A stretch of DNA of 44,308 bases from Alphaproteobacteria bacterium UBA7691 (GTDB lineage: Bacteria; Pseudomonadota; Alphaproteobacteria; Ferrovibrionales; Ferrovibrionaceae), in NCBI GenBank assembly GCA_002482765.1, contig DLGP01000139.1:18129-62436 (forward strand), read 5' to 3'. A program made the position numbers and the translations under genes. Below, piece by piece: positions 24,476-32,408 of the stretch; the stretch's first letter is position 1; every line of letters begins with the position of its first letter. The notes beneath the pieces were generated by a model. It was not told the DNA's origin. It saw only the letters and a program-made list of their open reading frames with translations, and searched no databases.

Positions 24476-25978
24476 ATGGAATTGCTGCAAAATCTCTCCA
24501 TTGGCCTGGATGCCGCGCTCACGCCGATCAACCTGTTCTATTGCCTGGGCGGCGTATTCCTTGGCACGCTGATCGGTGTGCTGCCCGGCCTTGGCCCGGT
24601 GGCCACCATCGCCATGCTGCTGCCGGCCACTTTTGCCCTGCCGCCGGTTTCGGCGCTGATCATGCTGGCCGGCATCTATTACGGCGCCCAATATGGCGGC
24701 TCCACCACGGCGATCCTGATCAATCTGCCGGGTGAAAGTTCATCGGTGATCACGGCATTGGATGGCTATGCCATGGCGCGCCAGGGCCGCGCCGGCGCGG
24801 CGTTGTCCACCGCCGCCATCGGTTCGTTCTTTGCCGGTACGGTGGCCACTTTCCTGCTGGCCGTATTCGCGCCGCCTTTGGCCGAGATTGCGCTGAAATT
24901 CGGGCCGGCGGAATATTTCTCGCTCATGGTGCTTGGCCTTGTCGCCTCGGTGGTGCTGGCACATGGCTCGCTGCTCAAGGCCATCGGCATGATCGTGATC
25001 GGCCTGCTGATCGGCATGGTTGGCACCGATGTGAATTCCGGTGTGCCGCGCTTCACCTTTGATACGCCTGAACTGGCCGATGGCATCAATTTTGTCGTGG
25101 TGGCGATGGGCATGTTCGGCCTGGGCGAGATCATCAAGAATCTGGAGGATGAAAGCGAACGTGCCGTTTTCATTAAAAGTGTCACCGGCCTGATGCCGAC
25201 CAAGGCGGATTTGAAGGCGATTGTGGCGCCGATCCTGCGCGGCACGGCGCTGGGTTCGGCGCTTGGCATCCTGCCTGGTGGCGGCGCCATGCTGTCATCC
25301 TTCGCCGCCTATTCGCTGGAAAAGAAGCTGTCCAAGAATTCGGCGAATTTCGGCAAGGGTGCCATCGAGGGCGTGGCGGCGCCGGAATCGGCCAACAATG
25401 CCGGCGCGCAAACCTCGTTCATCCCGATGCTGACCCTGGGCATCCCGTCCAACCCGGTGATGGCGCTGATGATCGGCGCCATGATCATCCAGGGCATCCA
25501 GCCCGGCCCGGCGGTGATGACCGAACAGCCGCAGCTGTTCTGGGGCATCATCGTGTCGATGTGGATCGGCAACTTCTTCCTGATCGTGCTGAACCTGCCG
25601 CTGATCGGCATGTGGGTGCGGATGCTCACCATCCCGTATCACATCCTGTTTCCCGGCATCCTGGTCTTCTGCGCCATCGGGGTTTACAGCCTCAATAACA
25701 GCGCCTTCGATGTGTTCATGATGGCCGGCTTCGGCCTGCTGGGTTACACCTTCGCCAAGCTGGAATGCGAACCGGCGCCGATGCTGCTCGGCTTCATCCT
25801 CGGGCCGATGATGGAGGAATATCTGCGCCGCGCCATGACATTGTCACGCGGTGATCCAACGGTGTTCTTCACCCGGCCGATCAGCGCCACCATGCTGGTG
25901 CTGGCCTTGCTGGCGCTGGTGGTGGTTCTGCTGCCCTCGATCCGCAAGAAGCGCGAGGAAGCCTTCCAGGAAGAGTGA
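24476..25978 (+). CDS. tctA: Tripartite tricarboxylate transporter large permease TctA
   Basis: A 500-residue permease with about 11-12 hydrophobic segments. The TctA signatures GVLPGLGPVATIAMLLP (near residue 40) and YYGAQYGGSTTAILINLPGE are present, and the second half repeats LGILPGGGAMLSS and TLGIPSNPVMALM. It uses the proton or sodium gradient to import a carboxylate delivered by TctC. Third gene of a complete TTT operon that ends at a strong terminator. No two-component tctDE pair is adjacent. Confidence 0.95.
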   Translation: MELLQNLSIGLDAALTPINLFYCLGGVFLGTLIGVLPGLGPVATIAMLLPATFALPPVSALIMLAGIYYGAQYGGSTTAILINLPGESSSVITALDGYAMARQGRAGAALSTAAIGSFFAGTVATFLLAVFAPPLAEIALKFGPAEYFSLMVLGLVASVVLAHGSLLKAIGMIVIGLLIGMVGTDVNSGVPRFTFDTPELADGINFVVVAMGMFGLGEIIKNLEDESERAVFIKSVTGLMPTKADLKAIVAPILRGTALGSALGILPGGGAMLSSFAAYSLEKKLSKNSANFGKGAIEGVAAPESANNAGAQTSFIPMLTLGIPSNPVMALMIGAMIIQGIQPGPAVMTEQPQLFWGIIVSMWIGNFFLIVLNLPLIGMWVRMLTIPYHILFPGILVFCAIGVYSLNNSAFDVFMMAGFGLLGYTFAKLECEPAPMLLGFILGPMMEEYLRRAMTLSRGDPTVFFTRPISATMLVLALLALVVVLLPSIRKKREEAFQEE

Positions 25979-26000
25979 GCCCAGCCAAGCAGGCAAAACA

Positions 26001-26034
26001 AAGCCCGGCCATCCAGCGATGGCCGGGCTTTTTT
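26001..26034. terminator. Rho-independent terminator after tctA
   Basis: AAGCCCGGCCATC (26001-26013), loop CAGC, GATGGCCGGGCTT (26018-26030) and TTTT make a 13-bp perfect GC-rich stem followed by T residues. It sits between convergent tctA and the TRAP permease and could serve both strands. Confidence 0.93.
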
Positions 26035-26045
26035 ATGGCGCCGCC

Positions 26046-27995
26046 TTACCGGCTAATCGCAGGTGACGGCACCTTGGCGCCGGGATCGCTGCCATGGCGC
26101 ATCCGCTGGAACACCCAGATGCCGATGCCCAAGCCCAGGCCAACAAAGTCGGTGATGGTTTCCGGCACGATCAGCATGATGGCGCCGGCAAATAGCAGCA
26201 CGCGCAGCGGCAGGGCAATCGGCCCATTCAGCCAGCCTTCGGTGGAGCAGGCGAGGAAAAACACGCCGGCTGTTGCCGTGGCCACCACATGCAGGATGGT
26301 GATCAACTCACCCTGCGCCAGCAGAGCCGGGCTGATGAAGAACATGAACGGCACGATGAAGGTGGCCAGGCCCAGCTTCACCGCGATCATCGAGGTGCGC
26401 CATTGATCGGCCTGGGCGATGGCGGCGGCAGCGAAGGAGGCCAAAGCCACCGGCGGTGTGATCGACGAGATCACGGCGTAATAAAAGATGAACATATGCG
26501 CCACCAGCGGCTCGATGCCGATGCGGATCAGGCCCGGTGCCACCACCGAGGCCGCCACCGCATAAGCTGCCGTGGTGGGCATGCCCATGCCCAGGATCAG
26601 CGAAATGAACATGGCGAAGAACATCGCCAGGATCTGATTTTCGCCGGCCACACTGAGGATCAGATGCGAGAAGCGCCCGCCCACACCGGTGAGCGCAATA
26701 ACACCCACGATGATGCCTGCGCAGGCGCAGATCGCCACCAATTGCGCGGTTTCACGCGCCGCAATGGCCAGGGCATCGAGCGTGGCGCGTGGCCCCATAC
26801 GATGCTCGCGGCTGATCCAGCTTGCCACCAGGGCCGAGATCAGGCCCAGCGTGCCGGCGCGGAATTCGGAATAGCCGGCCATCAGCGCCCAGATCAGCAC
26901 AAAGATCGGCGCCAGCAAATAGACCTTGCGCAGCATCACGGTGATCGGGGTCAGTTCCGCACGCGGCAGGCCGCGCAGGCCGTTCTTCACCGCATGCAGA
27001 TCACAATGCACATAGCAGGCAACATAAAACAGGAAGCAGGGGATCACGGCCGCCAGGGCGATTTCGGTATAGGCGATGCCGGTAATCTCGGCCATCAGGA
27101 AGGCGCCGGCGCCCATCACCGGCGGTGTGATCTGGCCGCCGGTGGAGGAGGTGGCCTCGATGGCGCCGGCAGTGGAGCGATCATAGCCGACGCGGCGCAT
27201 CATCGGGATGGTGATCATGCCGCTGGCCACCACATTGCCCACCGCACTGCCCGAGATGGTGCCGAACAGCACACCCGAAAGCACCGCCACCTTGGCCGGG
27301 CCGCCGCGTGCCCAGCCAACCAGCGAAACCGCGAGGTCGTTCATGTAGTCGCCGGCCTTCGACACGGTGAGGAAGGCGCCGAAGGTGATGAACAGCACGA
27401 TATAGCTGGATGAAACCTGGGTGGTGACGCCGAAGATGCCCTGATCGGAATAGATGTAGGAGAAGAAGAAGCCGAAATTGAAGCCCTTGTGATACAGGAT
27501 GCCGGGCAACCAGGGGCCGATAAAGCAATACAGGATGAACACGCCGGCAATGATCGGCAAGGCCAGGCCGGCGGTGCGCCGGGTCATTTCCAGGATCAGC
27601 AGAGTGCCGATGAAGCCGGCAGCCACATCGCCCGGCTCATACAGCGCGCCGGCGCGGAACTGCAACTCATCTATGTAATACGACACATAGCCGGCGCAGG
27701 CGATGGAAAGCAGCAGCAAGGCCCAATCGATCAGCGGCACGCGGTTGAGCGAGCGCCCGGCCTTGCTGGCATAAAGCCCGAAGCACAGCACGCCGCCCCA
27801 GCCGACATGGATGGCGCGGAACATGATCGAATCAAGCGGGAAGACATTCAGCACCAGCAGGTGAAACACGGTGAAGGAAACGCACAGCCAGTAGAACAGC
27901 AGCCCGGGCAGGCCGGGCAAATCGCGTTTGAAGCCGGTGAATTCAAATTTGTCGGCTGCCGCAAGGTCAACCGTTTCCTGTGGTGCTTTTGCCAT
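26046..27995 (-). CDS. TRAP transporter permease, fused small and large subunits (TAXI type)
   Basis: A 649-residue fused DctQ-DctM-type permease of the 4TM/12TM kind that pairs with TAXI binding proteins. The N-terminal part (about 30-180) carries about four helices. The large part has VLSGVLFGTISGSAVGNVV and SSTGGQITPPVMGAGAFLMAE, and later LGMGMPTTAAYAVAA and SSITPPVALASFAAA, all TRAP large-subunit signatures. The ATG at 27995 has AGGGGG about 8 bases upstream and is preferred over the one at 28037. The binding-protein gene lies upstream on the same strand, 140 bases away. Substrate unknown. Confidence 0.94.
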   Translation of the reverse strand: MAKAPQETVDLAAADKFEFTGFKRDLPGLPGLLFYWLCVSFTVFHLLVLNVFPLDSIMFRAIHVGWGGVLCFGLYASKAGRSLNRVPLIDWALLLLSIACAGYVSYYIDELQFRAGALYEPGDVAAGFIGTLLILEMTRRTAGLALPIIAGVFILYCFIGPWLPGILYHKGFNFGFFFSYIYSDQGIFGVTTQVSSSYIVLFITFGAFLTVSKAGDYMNDLAVSLVGWARGGPAKVAVLSGVLFGTISGSAVGNVVASGMITIPMMRRVGYDRSTAGAIEATSSTGGQITPPVMGAGAFLMAEITGIAYTEIALAAVIPCFLFYVACYVHCDLHAVKNGLRGLPRAELTPITVMLRKVYLLAPIFVLIWALMAGYSEFRAGTLGLISALVASWISREHRMGPRATLDALAIAARETAQLVAICACAGIIVGVIALTGVGGRFSHLILSVAGENQILAMFFAMFISLILGMGMPTTAAYAVAASVVAPGLIRIGIEPLVAHMFIFYYAVISSITPPVALASFAAAAIAQADQWRTSMIAVKLGLATFIVPFMFFISPALLAQGELITILHVVATATAGVFFLACSTEGWLNGPIALPLRVLLFAGAIMLIVPETITDFVGLGLGIGIWVFQRMRHGSDPGAKVPSPAISR

Positions 27996-28081
27996 CACTA
28001 ATCCCCCTGTTACGCTTTTTTTATTGGCGCCAGACATGCAATGGCCCGGCGCCAGATACCCTGATACCCAGATACAAAGAG

Positions 28082-28110
28082 GCCGCCACCATGTCTCGCA
28101 TGATGGCGGC
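28082..28110 (-). promoter_or_regulatory. Hairpin between TAXI binding protein and TRAP permease genes
   Basis: GCCGCCA (28082-28088) and TGGCGGC (28104-28110) form a 7-bp GC stem around a 15-base loop that can pair further (CATG/CATG). On the minus strand it is followed by CTCTTTGTAT. It probably acts as a partial terminator or mRNA stabiliser, favouring the binding protein. Confidence 0.55.
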
Positions 28111-28135
28111 TTGTCGATGCGTCAACTCAACTGGA

Positions 28136-29113
28136 TCAGCTCGCCGGCATGGCGGCTGGATTCAGCTTGATGCCCTTCTCCTGGTAATACTTCACGGCGC
28201 CCGGATGGAACGGCAGGAAGCCATTGCGCGAGGCATTGGCAGCCACGGTTTCCACCGCGGCCGAGTGGCCCTTCACCATGCGGTCGTTGTTTTCCAGCAC
28301 TGCCTTGACGATCTTGTAGGCCACGTCATCCGGCAGGTTCTTGTGCGCGATGCCGAAATTATACACGCCCAAGGTCTTCTGGTCTTCGGCCAGGGTCTTG
28401 TAGGTGCCCTTCGGGATTGTGCTGTCGGAAAGCTCCGGCATCGCCTTTTTCAAGGCACCAAGCTGGGCATCGGTGAAGGAGATGAAACGCACCGGGCGCT
28501 GCGCCTCGATTTCCGAATAGGCGGCAATCGGCAGGCCGGCGGCGAAGGCGAACACGTCCAGCAAGCCATCGGCCAGCTGGTTCTGCATGTCGGAAGCCTG
28601 GCCGAAGCGCCAGTTGGCCTTGATGCCCAGGGTTTCGAACATGATCGGGAAGTAGGTGCCCGGTGTGCCGGCCTTGGGGCCGGCGCCGATATTCTTGCCG
28701 GCCATTTCGGCCACGGTCTTGATGCCGGTCTTTTCCGTGGTGACGAAATGGAACGGCGTGTCATACATCGGGAACAGGGCGCGGACATTGCTGTATTTCT
28801 TGCCCTTGGTCCATTCGCCGGTGCCATTCCAGGCCTGGAGTGCGATGCCCATGGTGGTCATGCCCAGTTCGATGGCGCCGCCATCCACCAGGATGATGTT
28901 CTGGTTCGGACCCTGGGTCTGCTGGGTGGAAACATTGATGCCGATCGTGTCGGTCAGCAGCGTGGCCACCACGCCGCCATAAATGAAATAGGTGCCGCCC
29001 ACCGAGGCGGTGCCGAGCGTGAGCGACTTCGGCTGCGCGGCAGCGGCGCCTGCCATGCCCACCACCACGGCGGCAGCCAAGCCGATAGCCTTCAGTTGCG
29101 TGAAACGCATCAT
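28136..29113 (-). CDS. TAXI family TRAP transporter solute-binding subunit
   Basis: A 325-residue secreted binding protein. Signal peptide about residues 1-26 (AVVVGMAGAAAAQ). The mature start SLTLGTASVGGTYFIYGGVVATLL is the TAXI signature, and NQNIILVDGGAIELGMTTMG follows. AGGAGG lies 7 bases before the first of two adjacent ATGs. TAXI proteins in TRAP systems bind mostly glutamate-, glutamine- or organic-acid-like ligands; the ligand here is not known. It is transcribed ahead of the fused permease gene. Confidence 0.94.
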   Translation of the reverse strand: MMRFTQLKAIGLAAAVVVGMAGAAAAQPKSLTLGTASVGGTYFIYGGVVATLLTDTIGINVSTQQTQGPNQNIILVDGGAIELGMTTMGIALQAWNGTGEWTKGKKYSNVRALFPMYDTPFHFVTTEKTGIKTVAEMAGKNIGAGPKAGTPGTYFPIMFETLGIKANWRFGQASDMQNQLADGLLDVFAFAAGLPIAAYSEIEAQRPVRFISFTDAQLGALKKAMPELSDSTIPKGTYKTLAEDQKTLGVYNFGIAHKNLPDDVAYKIVKAVLENNDRMVKGHSAAVETVAANASRNGFLPFHPGAVKYYQEKGIKLNPAAMPAS

Positions 29114-29284
29114 CTTTGTTCCTCCTGTTTATCGCGGTCTTGGGCGCTGCGTGCGCCCCGCCGGTTGGGCAGCTTAACCAGTGTGGCGGCGCAGGCCAAC
29201 CCTAAATGCAGCCGGAAATGAGACGATGCGCCCTGGCAAAGCGATTTCGCGCTCTCTATATGTTTATGCATGACAGGCGGATCA

Positions 29285-30007
29285 ATGGATAAGCGCGGCA
29301 ACACACTGCCCGGCAACACCGACAGGCGGGCGGTAGACGCTTTTCTGCGCCAGGCAGCCCTGGCGCCCCGGCAGGTTCCGGGTGCTGGCCGTGGCCGGCT
29401 GATCTTTGCCATGGATGCCACCGCCAGCCGAGGAGCCTCTTGGCGCCAGGCGCAGCATATTCAGGCCGAGATGTTCAAGGCGGTGGCCGATCTTGGCGGC
29501 CTGGATGTCCAACTGGTGTTTTTTCGCGGCATGGGCGAATGCCGCGCCTCGCCCTGGGTGTCGGAAGCGCCGGCGCTGCTGCGCCTGATGCGCCAGGTCG
29601 AGTGTGTTGGCGGCCATACCCAGATCGAGCGGGTGCTGCGCCATGCCGCCGCCGAGGCCCGCGAGGCAGCAGGGCGAGGAGCGAAAGTGAATGCCCTGGT
29701 CTATGTTGGCGATTGCCTGGAGGAAAGCGCCGACGAGGTGGCGGGCCGGGCCGGCGAACTGGCGCTGCTTGGTGTGCCGGTCTTTGCCTTTCAGGAAGGC
29801 GCCGAGCCGAATGCCAAAGCCTGTTTCCAGGCCATGGCGCGGCTGACGCGCGGCGCCTATGCCAGTTTTGATGCGGAAAGCGCCGCCTTGCTGCTGCAAT
29901 TTCTCACTGCCGTGGCGATTTATGCGGCTGGCGGCCAGCGCGCATTGAATGATTACAGCGCCAAGGGCAGCGCCGAATTGCGCCGCCTGACCAGCCAGAT
30001 CGGCTGA
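29285..30007 (+). CDS. VWA-like (von Willebrand A fold) protein
   Basis: A 240-residue soluble protein that looks like a von Willebrand A domain. Strand IFAMDATASRGASW has the DxTxS metal-site (MIDAS) motif near residue 45. GGHTQIERVLRHA supplies the MIDAS Thr and VYVGDCLEESADE the Asp. No signal peptide or membrane helix. ATG 29285 has AGGCGG just upstream; ATG 29270 lacks one. It is followed after 6 bases by a membrane J-domain gene, so the two probably work together. Role unknown; VWA proteins often act as assembly partners of AAA+ or chaperone systems. Confidence 0.75.
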   Translation: MDKRGNTLPGNTDRRAVDAFLRQAALAPRQVPGAGRGRLIFAMDATASRGASWRQAQHIQAEMFKAVADLGGLDVQLVFFRGMGECRASPWVSEAPALLRLMRQVECVGGHTQIERVLRHAAAEAREAAGRGAKVNALVYVGDCLEESADEVAGRAGELALLGVPVFAFQEGAEPNAKACFQAMARLTRGAYASFDAESAALLLQFLTAVAIYAAGGQRALNDYSAKGSAELRRLTSQIG

Positions 30008-30013
30008 GCCGCC

Positions 30014-30766
30014 ATGGTGCTCGCTTTCGGCATCGGCCTGGCTGCTTTGGCGCTGTTCCTGTTCGGCGGCAAGCTGCTGGTGCAGCTTGATCCCAAGGTG
30101 ATGGCCAAGGGCATCCGGGTGGGCCTGGGCATTGCACTGGGCGGCTTGGCGGCTTTCCTGTTCATGCGCGGCCGCATCGATATGGGCAGCCTGGTGGCGC
30201 TGGGTTCGGCGGCAATGTTTGGCAAGGGGCGTTTTGCCGGCCTGTTCAGCGGCTTTTTCGGCGGCCCCGGCGCCGGTGGCTGGAGCCGCGCCCGCACCGG
30301 CCAGGAAGCGCCATCGCCGGATCAGGAATCCGTGGTGGAAACCGCCTGGCTGGTGATGCGGCTGAACCTCGCCAGCGGCGTGATGCATGGCGAGGTGCGG
30401 CAGGGCCGCTTCGCCGGCCGCCGGCTGGCCGATCTGGAAGCGGCGGCGCTGTTTGACCTGCTGCGTGATTGCGCCGCCGCCGATGCCGCCTCGCTGCCCT
30501 TGCTGGAAGCCTATCTTGAACGCCGCCTGGGGCCGGATTGGCGCCAGCAGGCGCCGCCCGGTGTTGATACTGCCGATCATGGCGCCACAGGCGGCATGAT
30601 GAGCCGCGAGCAGGCCTATGAAGTCCTTGGCTTGGCGCCGGGCGCCCCGGAGGCAGAAATTCGTGCCGCGCATCGTCGCCTGATGCGCACGGCGCATCCG
30701 GATCATGGTGGTTCGAATTACCTCGCATCACAGATCAATCGCGCCAAGGATGTGCTTTTGGGTTGA
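30014..30766 (+). CDS. Membrane-anchored C-terminal J-domain protein (DnaJ/TIM14-like)
   Basis: A 250-residue protein. Two N-terminal hydrophobic helices (about 1-22 and 35-51) are followed by a Gly-rich stretch, a helical middle region (about 105-180) and a C-terminal J domain (about 196-250). The J domain has EQAYEVLGLAPGAPEAEIRAAHRRLMRTAHPDHGG, with the essential HPD tripeptide that stimulates Hsp70 ATPase. This layout recalls bacterial relatives of mitochondrial TIM14/Pam18. It should recruit DnaK to the inner membrane face. It is paired with the VWA gene upstream. Confidence 0.88.
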   Translation: MVLAFGIGLAALALFLFGGKLLVQLDPKVMAKGIRVGLGIALGGLAAFLFMRGRIDMGSLVALGSAAMFGKGRFAGLFSGFFGGPGAGGWSRARTGQEAPSPDQESVVETAWLVMRLNLASGVMHGEVRQGRFAGRRLADLEAAALFDLLRDCAAADAASLPLLEAYLERRLGPDWRQQAPPGVDTADHGATGGMMSREQAYEVLGLAPGAPEAEIRAAHRRLMRTAHPDHGGSNYLASQINRAKDVLLG

Positions 30767-30878
30767 AAACGCGGCAAGTATCGCAGGTCGGCAGGGTTGA
30801 AATTGCAGGGCGGCAGAGAACGCCCAAGTATGGTAAATTATTCGTCACCCGATTCGCCGTGACCGAGAGAGCGTATCC

Positions 30879-31364
30879 ATGAAGACTCGAGCCATGGGCT
30901 TTGCCACCCTTATTGCCGTTGGCGCCCTGCTTGCCGGCTGTAGCAACACGCAGCTTGGCGGCGGTGGCGGCACCACCCGGGCCGATACCACCTCGCGCGC
31001 CGCGCCGCCGCAGATTGCCGGTATCGCGCTGCCGGATGGCTATAGTCTTGATTCCAACCGCACCATCATTCTGGGCGAGGGCGAGCGTTGGATTGGTCGG
31101 CTGTCCTATACGATCAATTCCAGTTCGGATGACATGTTCGATTTTGTCCGGCGCGAGATGATCAATCATGGCTGGACCGAAGTGGCCGTGGTGCGTTCCG
31201 AGATCAGTCAACTCACGTATCTTTCCGGCCAGGGTGACCGGGTTGCTTCGATCCTGATCAACAAGCAGTCGCTGTATGGTTCGAAGATCGACATGACCGT
31301 GTCGCCCGCTGCCGGCAGCACCGGTATCCAGCCGTCGCGCAACACCACCAATTCGCGGCGCTGA
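30879..31364 (+). CDS. Lipoprotein of unknown function
   Basis: A 161-residue lipoprotein. Signal peptide with lipobox LLAGC (Cys at residue 21), then a Gly/Ser/Thr-rich linker and a small domain from about residue 47. Ser and Asn near the lipid Cys predict outer-membrane sorting. The domain contains ILGEGERWIGRLSYTI and FVRREMINHGWTEVAVVRSEISQLTY, which I recognise only as a conserved alphaproteobacterial style, not a named family. It has its own leader of 112 bases after the J-domain gene. Confidence 0.8.
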   Translation: MKTRAMGFATLIAVGALLAGCSNTQLGGGGGTTRADTTSRAAPPQIAGIALPDGYSLDSNRTIILGEGERWIGRLSYTINSSSDDMFDFVRREMINHGWTEVAVVRSEISQLTYLSGQGDRVASILINKQSLYGSKIDMTVSPAAGSTGIQPSRNTTNSRR

Positions 31365-31375
31365 CGCCAGCATAA

Positions 31376-31393
31376 GCCGGCTTGCAAGCCGGC
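31376..31393. repeat. Perfect 18-bp palindrome
   Basis: GCCGGCTTGCAAGCCGGC (31376-31393) reads the same on both strands. It lies 12 bases after the lipoprotein stop and 23 before the methyltransferase start. It may act as a transcript-end stem-loop without a T-run, or as a protein site. Confidence 0.6.
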
Positions 31394-31415
31394 GCCGGGC
31401 GCTGTAGTCAGCAGC

Positions 31416-32360
31416 ATGCTCACCGGATATCTCGCCCCAGAAGGTTTTGAGGCTGATCTGCGCGCCGAACTCGGCGCTGCCGTGGTGGCCGAGCATGGCC
31501 GCCTTCTGCTGGCCGAGGGGGCGCCGCGCCCGGCCGCCTGGGCTGCGAATATCTGGCAGGATGTTCAGGAAATCCCGATCGCCTCGATTGGCGAGGCGGC
31601 GACAAAGCTCAAGGCCATGCAGCGCAACTGGGCCGCCTATGCGCCGCTGCATCATCGCCGCGCCAAGCTGATTGTGGAAAAGCTGCCGCATGTTTCGGCC
31701 AAGCCGCTGCGTTTTGGCCAATTGCCGCCGGCCGCGCCAATGGGCAGTTTCACGCTGCTGGCGCCAGACCGGTTGCTGGCAGCGCCGGCCTGTTCAAGCC
31801 CGCTGCCGCATGGCGAATGGCAGTTCATCGAGGATCGTGAAGGCCCGCCAAGCCGGGCTTATCTCAAACTCTGGGAGGCGCTGAGCCGTTTTGCGCTGCT
31901 GCATGATGGCGCGATGCCGCAGCCTGGCGAGGCTTGCCTTGACCTGGGGGCCTGTCCGGGCGGCTGGACCTGGGTGCTGGCCAGCCTCGGCGCCAGCGTT
32001 GGCGCTGTCGACAAGGCGCCGCTGGCGCCGCAGGTTGCCGCCATGCCGGGCGTCACCTGGCGCCAGGGCAGTGCCTTTGCGCTTGATCCGCGCCATGAAC
32101 CGGCGGTGGATTGGCTCTGTTCGGATGTGATCTGCTATCCGGCGCGGCTGCTGGCCCTGGTGCAGCGCTGGATCGCTGCCGGCAAGGCACGGCGCATGAT
32201 CTGCACGTTGAAATTCCAGGGCGAAACCGATCATGCCACGGCGGCAGCTTTTGCCGCGATCCCTGGTTCGCATCTGCTGCACCTGCATCACAACAAGCAT
32301 GAACTCACTTGGCTCTGGCAAATGCCGCCAGCAAGCGCCTATAATTTCGGCAACAATTAA
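31416..32360 (+). CDS. RlmM-like SAM-dependent rRNA 2'-O-methyltransferase
   Basis: A 314-residue protein with a THUMP-like N-terminal region and an FtsJ/RrmJ-type Rossmann domain from about 150. SAM-binding motif CLDLGACPGGWTWVL is near residue 170. The 2'-O-methyltransferase K-D-K-E set is visible: Lys in SRAYLKLWEAL, Asp in CSDVICYP, Lys in CTLKFQG and Glu in NKHELTWL. In E. coli RlmM methylates C2498 of 23S rRNA; the same target is plausible but unproven here. Upstream is a palindrome; downstream, after 48 bases, is the FMN protein. Confidence 0.87.
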   Translation: MLTGYLAPEGFEADLRAELGAAVVAEHGRLLLAEGAPRPAAWAANIWQDVQEIPIASIGEAATKLKAMQRNWAAYAPLHHRRAKLIVEKLPHVSAKPLRFGQLPPAAPMGSFTLLAPDRLLAAPACSSPLPHGEWQFIEDREGPPSRAYLKLWEALSRFALLHDGAMPQPGEACLDLGACPGGWTWVLASLGASVGAVDKAPLAPQVAAMPGVTWRQGSAFALDPRHEPAVDWLCSDVICYPARLLALVQRWIAAGKARRMICTLKFQGETDHATAAAFAAIPGSHLLHLHHNKHELTWLWQMPPASAYNFGNN

Positions 32361-32408
32361 TAATTATACTTCGTCTCGTTTCGAGGGGCTGGTTTCCAGG
32401 AGGGTGGC

